From Thermoplasmata archaeon (GTDB lineage: Archaea; Thermoplasmatota; Thermoplasmata; SG8-5), in the NCBI GenBank assembly GCA_030655715.1, contig JAUSPR010000183.1, positions 1-7,553 on the forward strand: 7,553 nt of DNA. The letters are read 5' to 3'. The notes under the pieces are model-generated. The model searched no databases, was not told the origin of the DNA, and saw only the letters and a program-made list of their open reading frames with translations. Every line of letters starts with the position of its first letter. The stretch's first letter is position 1. The translations under genes were made by a program, and so were the position numbers. This document shows positions 1 to 5,465 of this stretch, one piece after another.

Positions 1-89
1 CAAATTTACAATTAACAAATCTACAATTTTAAGGGGCTGGTAGTTTGCGCAACAATTAACAAATTTACAATCAACAAATCTACAATTTA
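1..89. repeat. AT-rich direct repeats upstream of the STAND ATPase gene
   Basis: Positions 1-29 and 60-88 match at 28 of 29 bases, with one C/T difference at 13 versus 72. Each 29-mer is itself two related 15-base units of the form CAAATYTACAATNNN (1-15, 16-30, 60-74, 75-89), and a partial unit (ACAATTAA) sits at 52-59. The 30-base spacer holds AGGGGCTGGTAGTTT (32-46), which recurs at 4613-4627. The left edge of the window cuts the block, so more copies may lie outside. The last unit ends about 40 bases before the TATA box of the next gene, so the block could be an operator or a remnant of a longer tandem repeat. Its function is unknown. Confidence 0.75.
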
Positions 90-129
90 GGAGCAAACTT
101 CAGAAGACTGAACTCTTACAATCTCCAGC

Positions 130-139
130 TATATTTAAG
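130..139 (+). promoter_or_regulatory. TATA box of the STAND ATPase gene
   Basis: The sequence TATATTTAAG is centred about 29 bases before the ATG at 164. That spacing puts the expected start of transcription within a few bases of the start codon, so the mRNA is probably leaderless or nearly so. No Shine-Dalgarno sequence is seen before the ATG, which agrees with this. Confidence 0.6.
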
Positions 140-163
140 TAGTTTCTCAGCTATCCAAGGTCA

Positions 164-2632
164 ATGGGAGAGAGAGCACTTACAGTCAGGGATAGAATTA
201 TTGTCCATCTAGCTGGTTACAGCAGGCATGCCGAGGATTTTGAATGCCCTGCTGAGATGTGCCAGTCAGGAATTTCCACGGCAATGGGAAAGTCAAGGGC
301 CCATGTCACTCTCGAGTTGAACAGAATGAGGGACATCGGTCTCGTCACCGAGAGGGTGGCTCATGTGAAGGGCGCTAGGTCTAAAAGAAAAACTTATACG
401 CTCACGCCCCAGGGCATGACCAGGAGCTCGGAAGTTAACCGATTCCTGGATTCCATGAACATAAATATCATTGAGCCGGATGGAACAAGAAACATACGCG
501 GGGATGAGGCTGTCGAGCTCTTGAGAAATACCATGAGCATACCCAGAGTGATGGCTGTCGACCGAGTACTGGCTTGCGATGGCACTCTTGAGGTGGCCAG
601 AAAAAAACATGAAATAGCCAAATCTGAAGTCAAACACATTCCTCAGAAACCTGATTTTTTCGTGCCAAGGCCAGAAATTAAAAAACTTGTCTCAATGCTG
701 GATGCTGAAAAACCGAATACAATCATTCTTCTTGGGATTCCCGGCATAGGGAAAACCACAACACTTGCAGAGCTGGCAAGGTCATTAAACCCAGGTACAA
801 ATGTCATGTATCGCCGCATCTACCCCTATGATTCCCAACATTCAGTATTGTCAAGCCTCGGAGAGTTCCTGAATGATATCGGGCATCCTTCATTGCAAAA
901 ATCACTGGCTAACACGGTGGAAATTGACCTGCCCGAGTTGGGAACGCACATAGCCAATTGCCTTTGTAAATCCAGAATGGCATTGATATTCGACGAGTAT
1001 GACCTGGCACCGGCTTCTCTTGATCCGTTCTTTGCGTTGTTGGTCCAACTAGTTAATGGCTCTGGCTCGAGTTTGCTGATAGCGACCAGCAGGAAGCCGG
1101 AATTCTACACCTTGAAAGACCTGGAGCTTGAAAAATCCATCAGGGAAATAAAACTTGGACCTCTTGACAAGGCTCACTCGGCAGAGCTGTTTGACCATTT
1201 TCAAAATAATGCTCAATATAATTCCGAGATGGTAAGCGGTCACCCGCTTGCCTTGAAACTACTTGCCGGAGGAACTTCGCTTTCCAGCCTGGCTGGATTT
1301 GTGGAGGACGAAATTCTTGACAAGGATTCAGAACTGGCAAGGGCCTGCAGATTTGCTTCGGTTTTGAGGAAACCCTTTAATGCGGACGATATAGAACTGC
1401 TTGGATTATCTTCGGCTGGCAGCATCAGGCGCAGTCTTGCTTTCGAGCAGCAGGCAGACGGCCGTTATACGCTTCATCCTGCCATTGGTTCGATACTGAA
1501 TGGGACAATGAATTCCAGAATTCAGCAGGGCATTCATGGGGATGCTGCCAATTTTTACACTGGTTTGAATGAGGACTGGCAGGAAATCCTGCATCATCTT
1601 GTCAGGGCCGAAAAAATAATGCTGGCAAGAGATCTTGTTCTTGGAAAGGGTGAAGAATTACTGGTCACACAAAATATTGACGAACTTGGTGGGTTGTTAA
1701 AAATCATCCTGGACTCGGATACAGACTCCGTGAAAATAATGGAAATGACTGCAAGGGCGTTCGACCAGGCAGGAAAATGGGACAAAGCAATGGACCTTGC
1801 CAAAAGCGTCATTGATAATTTTCCGGAAACTGAAGAAGCTGCCAAAGCGCAGATACTTCTGGCCAATATACTGGCAAAAACCGGGCAGCTGGCCGATGCC
1901 CACGATGCATTGGAATTATTTCCTGTTACTCAGAACAAGAAGTTACAGGCTGAGGTATATTATGCCAGGGCCAGCATACTGAGGAAGCTTGGCCGAAATT
2001 CTGATGCATTGAATGCATCAGAGAAGGCAATTTCACTGGCTCTGAAAGGCGGAGATAAAATCCTACATGCCAGATGTCTGATGGAAAGCGCCATGCTAAT
2101 GCCTTCAAAGACCAAACATGAGGACGCGTTAGAACGCCTGGATACTGCCATGAAAGTTTTTGTGAAGGCGGCAAGCATACCTGACCGCATAAGGTGCGGA
2201 ATAAACACTGGCATAATCCTGAGTTCTTCCGGTAATGATGAGCTTGCCGCGGATTATTTTGAAAAGGCCATCGGGTTTGCAGCCGATGCAGGAATGAACA
2301 GGATGCGGGCCCATGGACTGGTGAATCTAACCGACCTTCTGAACCGGAGAGAAGAGTATGAAAAATCAGCTATGTTAGCTGATGAGGCTGGGGAAATTTT
2401 TTCCGGACTCGGGGAGCCCATGATGAGCGTAGCGGCCATGCTCAACCATGGAACCGCGCTGGCAGGCCTTGGCAAGGATGATGAGGCAGCCAAGGTCATG
2501 GAGGATGCAGTTTCTCTTCTAAAGGAGAACAATCTTCTTGAATCAAGGGCCAGTTGGCTTGATGAATGTGCCAAAATCATCAGAAAAATGGGCAAGCATG
2601 AGAAAGTCCTCAAGGCACTGAAAGTTGCATGA
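164..2632 (+). CDS. Winged-helix / STAND (NB-ARC-like) ATPase / TPR signalling protein
   Basis: This is an 822-residue cytosolic protein with three parts. Residues 1 to about 90 look like a winged helix-turn-helix, with a recognition-helix segment around SRAHVTLELNRMRDIGLV (44-61) and a basic wing near 69-80. Residues 165-440 are a STAND-class P-loop ATPase: Walker A GIPGIGKTT (191-199), Walker B ALIFDEYD (273-280), a sensor-like LIATSR (305-310), a GxP-type SGHPLALKLL (358-367), and a winged-helix-like LHP segment at 437-439. Residues 520-822 are helical repeats of TPR type, for example around 535-550, 600-625, 690-710 and 765-785. The parts resemble MalT-like regulators, but the DNA-binding domain is at the N-terminus. 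STAND proteins usually bind a ligand or partner through the repeats and switch with ATP, so a ligand-responsive transcription regulator is the likely role; the signal is unknown. ATG 164 fits the TATA box spacing. Similar proteins are common in Thermoplasmata-like archaea. Confidence 0.85.
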   Translation: MGERALTVRDRIIVHLAGYSRHAEDFECPAEMCQSGISTAMGKSRAHVTLELNRMRDIGLVTERVAHVKGARSKRKTYTLTPQGMTRSSEVNRFLDSMNINIIEPDGTRNIRGDEAVELLRNTMSIPRVMAVDRVLACDGTLEVARKKHEIAKSEVKHIPQKPDFFVPRPEIKKLVSMLDAEKPNTIILLGIPGIGKTTTLAELARSLNPGTNVMYRRIYPYDSQHSVLSSLGEFLNDIGHPSLQKSLANTVEIDLPELGTHIANCLCKSRMALIFDEYDLAPASLDPFFALLVQLVNGSGSSLLIATSRKPEFYTLKDLELEKSIREIKLGPLDKAHSAELFDHFQNNAQYNSEMVSGHPLALKLLAGGTSLSSLAGFVEDEILDKDSELARACRFASVLRKPFNADDIELLGLSSAGSIRRSLAFEQQADGRYTLHPAIGSILNGTMNSRIQQGIHGDAANFYTGLNEDWQEILHHLVRAEKIMLARDLVLGKGEELLVTQNIDELGGLLKIILDSDTDSVKIMEMTARAFDQAGKWDKAMDLAKSVIDNFPETEEAAKAQILLANILAKTGQLADAHDALELFPVTQNKKLQAEVYYARASILRKLGRNSDALNASEKAISLALKGGDKILHARCLMESAMLMPSKTKHEDALERLDTAMKVFVKAASIPDRIRCGINTGIILSSSGNDELAADYFEKAIGFAADAGMNRMRAHGLVNLTDLLNRREEYEKSAMLADEAGEIFSGLGEPMMSVAAMLNHGTALAGLGKDDEAAKVMEDAVSLLKENNLLESRASWLDECAKIIRKMGKHEKVLKALKVA

Positions 2633-2675
2633 TAATAAGCCCGCATCGGGACATATTGTTCTTAGTCGGTTATGA

Positions 2676-2683
2676 TTAAATAT
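2676..2683 (+). promoter_or_regulatory. TATA box of gltX
   Basis: TTAAATAT is centred about 24-25 bases before the ATG at 2704. This fits leaderless transcription starting at or close to that ATG, and is too near to the alternative TTG at 2698. It lies in the 71-base gap after the ATPase gene, so gltX probably has its own promoter. Confidence 0.55.
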
Positions 2684-2703
2684 CTCAGAACAATGCATTG
2701 ACG

Positions 2704-4386
2704 ATGTCCGAACTCGAGACCTTGGCAAGGAAATACGCGCTCCAGAATGCCCTGGAATATGAGGGCAAGGCAAGTCCTGGCCCCGTCATAGGCCGCATCA
2801 TGAACGAGATGCAAGAAATGAAATCACGGGCAAAGGAAGTTTCCGAGGCTGCGAGGAAAGCAATCGCATCAGTCAATTCCATGTCATTCGATGAGCAGAA
2901 GGCTGAATTGGAGACGCTGGCTCCTGAGTTGCTTATTAAACAGAAAAAGGAAATAATCAAGGACCTGCCAGCCCTGGAGAATGCAGAAAATGGCGTTGTT
3001 ATGCGCCTAGCCCCGAACCCCTCAGGGCCGCTACACATCGGCCACACCAGGATGGCAATTCTCAATGATGAATATGTGAAACGTTACGGCGGCAAGCTTA
3101 TCGTCAGGATGGAGGACACGAATCCTCCGACGGTTCTACCGGAAGCCTATAAAATGATTCTAGAGGACCTGGACTGGCTGGGCGTGAAATATCATGAAGT
3201 TGTCAATCAAAGCGAGAGGTTCGACATCTATTATGAGTATGCCGAGAAAATTCTCGCAGCTGGTCATGGATACATGTGCTCCTGCGAATCCGAGGCCTGG
3301 CGCAAGTTAAAGGATGAAAAGAAAGAATGCCCGCATCGTTCTACCGCGCCGGAAGTCAACCTGGAACTCTGGAAAAAACTGCTGGCAGGCGGATTCAAGG
3401 TCCATGAGATTTCCATGGTTGTCAAGACCGACATAAACCACCCCAATCCGGCAGTTCGGGATTTCGTGGCCATGCGCATGGTGGAAGAACCGCACCCTCT
3501 GACAGGAACAAAATACAAGGTTTACCCATTGTACAATTTTTCGGTTGCGATAGACGACCACCTGATGGGCATGACCCATGTTCTGAGGGGAAAGGACCAT
3601 CTCAACAATACAATACGCCAAATTTATGTTTACGATTACATGGGCTGGCCAAAGCCGGTTTTCATTCACTACGGATGGGTTTCAATCGAGGACACGGTTC
3701 TCAGTACCAGGCAGATAAAGGCTGCAATTGGCGAAGGCCAATACACCGGCTGGGATGACGTTCGTTTGGGCACAGTATCCGCATTGGCAAGGCGCGGGAT
3801 TGCGCCCGGCGCAATACGCCAGTACTGGAACGATGTCGGCGCAAAAGCAGTGGACATTCGCTTCTCCTGGGAGAATCTCTATGCAATGAACAGGGACATC
3901 ATCGACAATGACGCGGTCCGATTGTTTTTCGTCAGAGACCCCCATGCCAGGCCTATAACTGGCATTGAAAAACTCCATTCAAGCGCGCCCCTGCACCCAG
4001 AGCGTCCAGAACTTGGAAAGAGAGAGGTCAACATGGAAGGAGACATCGAGGTCTGGCTTACCTCCGAGGACCTAGAAATGGCAAAGCCAGGAAGCATTCT
4101 CCGGCTCAAGGACCTGGGCAATTTTGAGATCCAGGGCACGGAATTAAAATACATTGGCAATGATTTGGATGTGCTGAAAAAAGGCGCGAAAATCGTACAC
4201 TGGGTTGGTCCTGATTCTTTTGATACAGAGGTACTGATGCCAGATGGTTCTAGAATCACCGGACTTGCAGAGAAAACAACTATGTATTATCTAGGAAAGG
4301 TTGTTCAATTCGAAAGATTTGGTTTTGTTAAACTTGATTCTGCAAGCACGAATGGCAGAATCATTGCGTATTTTGCCAACAAATAA
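2704..4386 (+). CDS. gltX: Glutamyl-tRNA synthetase, archaeal type
   Basis: The product is a 560-residue class I aminoacyl-tRNA synthetase that activates glutamate with ATP and loads it on tRNA-Glu in the cytosol. In many archaea it also charges tRNA-Gln, which GatDE then amidates; whether that holds here cannot be seen. Numbered from this ATG, residues 1-95 are the helical N-terminal extension of archaeal enzymes. The HIGH signature is at 111-114 within PNPSGPLHIGHT. A CxC (192, 194) with CPH (209-211) forms a probable zinc site. The KMSKS-equivalent loop is VLSTR (332-336), followed by GWDDVRLGTVSALARRG, typical of the archaeal/eukaryotic group. Residues from about 400 to 560 form the beta-barrel anticodon-binding part. 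Length and motifs are complete, with no sign of damage. A TTG two codons earlier (2698) is possible, but the TATA spacing favours the ATG. Confidence 0.96.
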   Translation: MSELETLARKYALQNALEYEGKASPGPVIGRIMNEMQEMKSRAKEVSEAARKAIASVNSMSFDEQKAELETLAPELLIKQKKEIIKDLPALENAENGVVMRLAPNPSGPLHIGHTRMAILNDEYVKRYGGKLIVRMEDTNPPTVLPEAYKMILEDLDWLGVKYHEVVNQSERFDIYYEYAEKILAAGHGYMCSCESEAWRKLKDEKKECPHRSTAPEVNLELWKKLLAGGFKVHEISMVVKTDINHPNPAVRDFVAMRMVEEPHPLTGTKYKVYPLYNFSVAIDDHLMGMTHVLRGKDHLNNTIRQIYVYDYMGWPKPVFIHYGWVSIEDTVLSTRQIKAAIGEGQYTGWDDVRLGTVSALARRGIAPGAIRQYWNDVGAKAVDIRFSWENLYAMNRDIIDNDAVRLFFVRDPHARPITGIEKLHSSAPLHPERPELGKREVNMEGDIEVWLTSEDLEMAKPGSILRLKDLGNFEIQGTELKYIGNDLDVLKKGAKIVHWVGPDSFDTEVLMPDGSRITGLAEKTTMYYLGKVVQFERFGFVKLDSASTNGRIIAYFANK

Positions 4387-4433
4387 ATGCCGGCCAACCA
4401 TCCCTATATTCAGTTCCAGCCTTAGCCATCATG

Positions 4434-4471
4434 CCCCGCCTGGTATATTGAAAACTTATCTTAGGGCGGGG
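4434..4471. repeat. Inverted repeat with 7-bp GC-rich stem
   Basis: CCCCGCC (4434-4440) pairs with GGCGGGG (4465-4471) around a 24-base AT-rich loop, with a G-T wobble possible on each side. It starts 48 bases after the gltX stop. A T-tract for archaeal termination does not follow, so a terminator role for gltX is possible but not supported. The left arm recurs at 4673-4679 and could pair with the same right arm instead. Confidence 0.5.
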
Positions 4472-4528
4472 TTGTGACCCGAAAAACGTGTAAAACCGCC
4501 ATGCACCGTCCATATCAATGCGCATGAA

Positions 4529-4550
4529 ATCAAAGCCAATAAGCTTTGAT
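4529..4550. repeat. Inverted repeat with perfect 8-bp stem
   Basis: ATCAAAGC (4529-4536) and GCTTTGAT (4543-4550) are perfectly complementary around the 6-base loop CAATAA. It could be an RNA hairpin or a protein-binding dyad. Nothing beyond the structure indicates its role. Confidence 0.55.
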
Positions 4551-4573
4551 AAATCAGGTGTATGGCCTATTCA

Positions 4574-4630
4574 CGTAAACTTCCAGCCCAGGCTGCAAGC
4601 GCCAGTCAATTCAGGGGCTGGTAGTTTATG
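4574..4630. repeat. Long imperfect inverted repeat containing the shared 15-base motif
   Basis: The arm 4574-4589 (CGTAAACTTCCAGCCC) pairs with 4615-4630 (GGGCTGGTAGTTTATG) over 16 positions, with one mismatch and one G-T wobble, around a 25-base loop. The right arm lies within AGGGGCTGGTAGTTT (4613-4627), identical to 32-46. Near the first copy, AAACTTC also recurs at 95-101. The two places thus share both parts of this dyad, which suggests a related repeat element or a common binding site. Confidence 0.6.
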
Positions 4631-4693
4631 GAACCGGGTTGGTGACACGATTACCGCATCATTCCTTTAATACCCCGCCTGTTTTATTCGGTA

Positions 4694-4718
4694 TCCAAAG
4701 TCCTGAAGGACATTTGGA
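4694..4718. repeat. Strong 10-bp hairpin with TGAA loop
   Basis: TCCAAAGTCC (4694-4703), a TGAA tetraloop, GGAC (4708-4711), one bulged A (4712) and TTTGGA (4713-4718) form a compact 10-bp stem. It is not followed by a T-tract on the plus strand, so it is not a typical terminator there. It may be part of a structured transcript. Confidence 0.6.
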
Positions 4719-4780
4719 CAAGATAAAGGCAAAGTTTACCGAACGAGCATGCGAGGGCGAGTTTTCTTATTTGCGGAATC

Positions 4781-4826
4781 TTTTTCTTTTGGAGCCCGAG
4801 CCAGCGCAGTGAGGTTAAAAGAAAAA
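4781..4826. repeat. Perfect 10-bp pyrimidine/purine inverted repeat
   Basis: TTTTTCTTTT (4781-4790) and AAAAGAAAAA (4817-4826) are exact complements around a 26-base GC-rich loop. A competing outer stem, GCGAG (4757-4761) with CTCGC (4829-4833), could extend through TTTTCTT (4762-4768). The surrounding GAGCGA- and GCGAGGGCGAG-like strings look like interspersed low-complexity repeat material rather than coding sequence. Confidence 0.55.
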
Positions 4827-4911
4827 TACTCGCGTGGGATAGTGGAGCGAAGAGCCAACCCGGTCAAAGTGCTTACTGAATGTAGCTTTAAAATATTAGA
4901 ATAGGAAAAGG

Positions 4912-4935
4912 TGGAACGGCCGGTCAGCCGTTCCA
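4912..4935 (-). terminator. Hairpin terminator candidate of the 73-residue gene
   Basis: TGGAACGGC (4912-4920) and GCCGTTCCA (4927-4935) form a perfect 9-bp stem with a 6-base loop. Read on the minus strand it begins 29 bases after the TAG of the small gene and is followed by CCTTTTCCTATTC, a pyrimidine-rich, T-containing tail. Archaeal termination relies mainly on T-tracts, so the hairpin may instead protect the RNA end. Confidence 0.55.
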
Positions 4936-4964
4936 TTAAGCACATATCAGATTTATCTAATAAT

Positions 4965-5186
4965 CTACTCTTGGTCTATCAACTGGCATAGGCTCGTGAC
5001 CTCACGCTCGCCTTCCAGTATCTGGCCAACTTTGTCTGCATTGGCTATCAGGCTTACGAACTGCCTTCCATCCTTGGAAGAAAATTTTTGCGTTTTCGCA
5101 AATGCCTCTGCGTCGATGCTCATTTTCAGGGCTCCGCCGCCATTGCTCTTCCTCACATAGCCTACCAGCTGTGACTTGGTTGTCAT
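4965..5186 (-). CDS. Small hypothetical protein, 73 residues
   Basis: The protein starts MTTKSQLVGYVRKSNGGG and ends REVTSLCQLIDQE. It is soluble, with no signal peptide or membrane segment, and mixes short beta-like stretches (LVGYV, ALKMSI, FVSLIAN) with charged turns. It looks like a family of small conserved archaeal proteins that I cannot name, and no function is proposed. The frame extends 38 codons further upstream, but the start at 5186 is chosen because GGAGGTGA lies 7 bases before it, and because the extension would cross the TATA-like sequence and the likely transcription start. A hairpin terminator candidate follows the stop. The gene is convergent with gltX and divergent from the antiporter gene. 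Being SD-led, it differs from the apparently leaderless genes in this window and may be highly expressed. Confidence 0.8.
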   Translation of the reverse strand: MTTKSQLVGYVRKSNGGGALKMSIDAEAFAKTQKFSSKDGRQFVSLIANADKVGQILEGEREVTSLCQLIDQE

Positions 5187-5193
5187 TTTTGTT

Positions 5194-5201
5194 TCACCTC
5201 C
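5194..5201 (-). promoter_or_regulatory. Strong Shine-Dalgarno that sets the start of the 73-residue gene
   Basis: Read on the minus strand the sequence is GGAGGTGA, fully complementary to the ACCUCC region of archaeal 16S rRNA. It lies 7 bases before the ATG at 5186. This decides the start over the longer reading frame that begins at 5300. Confidence 0.85.
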
Positions 5202-5262
5202 GTTTGTCTGTTCCGTCACCGGCAACGGTAGCTCGGCGACAAATTCAATTAGGCAGGGTTCG

Positions 5263-5270
5263 TATATAAA
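5263..5270 (-). promoter_or_regulatory. TATA box candidate of the 73-residue gene
   Basis: The minus-strand reading is TTTATATA, an exact archaeal TATA-type octamer. Transcription would start near 5240, giving a leader of roughly 54 bases that contains the Shine-Dalgarno. The imperfect dyad CCGTTGCCGGTGACGG (5214-5229, minus strand) lies within that leader. The AT-rich tract at 5295-5335 is an alternative promoter. Confidence 0.5.
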
Positions 5271-5318
5271 GCCGAACAGGGGGTGGGCGAAAGTACTCAA
5301 ATATTTTTATTCCGAATA

Positions 5319-5333
5319 TTTAAATATATATAA
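5319..5333 (+). promoter_or_regulatory. TATA region of the antiporter gene
   Basis: TTTAAATATATATAA contains overlapping TATA-type octamers. Initiation about 26 bases downstream would fall near 5349-5355 and give a leader of about 110-117 bases before the TTG at 5466. The tract is symmetric enough to serve the opposite strand as well. Confidence 0.5.
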
Positions 5334-5349
5334 TCCCATAGCCGTTCAC

Positions 5350-5465
5350 ACGTGTAATGAATAATGCGTCTAGCCGCATGACCTAGCATGCGCCCGCGAC
5401 AACGTTCCGGGACCGATGCGGCAAAAGGGTGAGCTCCGTCAAAGCTCACGGGATGTGGATGGGAA
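5350..5465 (+). promoter_or_regulatory. Putative structured 5' leader of the antiporter mRNA
   Basis: Two perfect 7-bp stems are visible. The first is GCCGCAT (5373-5379) with ATGCGGC (5416-5422), enclosing 36 bases with a possible CCCG/CGGG inner stem (5393-5396, 5408-5411). The second is GTGAGCT (5429-5435) with AGCTCAC (5443-5449) and a 7-base loop. The linker is AAAAGG. An upstream ATGCG (5364-5368) could pair with CGCAT (5375-5379) and so compete with the first stem. A GGTGA SD-like string (5428-5432) is buried in the second stem. No known riboswitch class was recognised. The first stem resembles a tRNA acceptor in length, but there is no T-arm. Confidence 0.4.

Larger units (their letters stand above)
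4387..4964. other. Noncoding, hairpin-rich intergenic region
   Basis: No convincing gene was found here. The stretch holds at least six inverted repeats, listed separately where strong. CCCCGCCTG occurs at 4434-4442 and again at 4673-4681, each followed by a T-rich TATT-like tail. GGGTTG-TGAC-CGA-like strings occur near 4469-4482 and 4635-4650. A minus-strand reading frame at 4736-4945 overlaps two of the hairpins and has no ribosome binding site or family resemblance, so it is not called. No tRNA, SRP RNA or RNase P RNA signature was recognised. The density of hairpins suggests either an unrecognised structured RNA or degenerate repeat material. Confidence 0.6.

Noticed and set aside
1..89. 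CRISPR array (29-base repeat, 30-base spacer)
   Set aside because: Only two copies are visible, the repeat is made of internal 15-base units, it is very AT-rich, and no third copy follows at the expected spacing. The left edge prevents a firm exclusion.
2698..2703. TTG start two codons upstream for gltX
   Set aside because: It lies too close to the TATA box for leaderless initiation, whereas ATG 2704 fits; the difference is only two residues.
4390..4665. Minus-strand C/D box sRNAs (ATGATG and CTGA strings)
   Set aside because: The C boxes deviate from RTGATGA, internal D'/C' boxes are unclear, and the strings are short enough to occur by chance.
4736..4945. Minus-strand reading frame of 69 codons
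   Set aside because: It overlaps two inverted repeats, has no ribosome binding site or recognisable family, and its sequence follows low-complexity repeat material.
5187..5300. Longer 111-residue form of the small protein
   Set aside because: The strong Shine-Dalgarno lies inside this extension and the probable promoter overlaps its first codons.
5373..5423. tRNA-like acceptor stem (7 bp plus A)
   Set aside because: Only about 50 bases are enclosed and no T-arm or anticodon arm can be formed.
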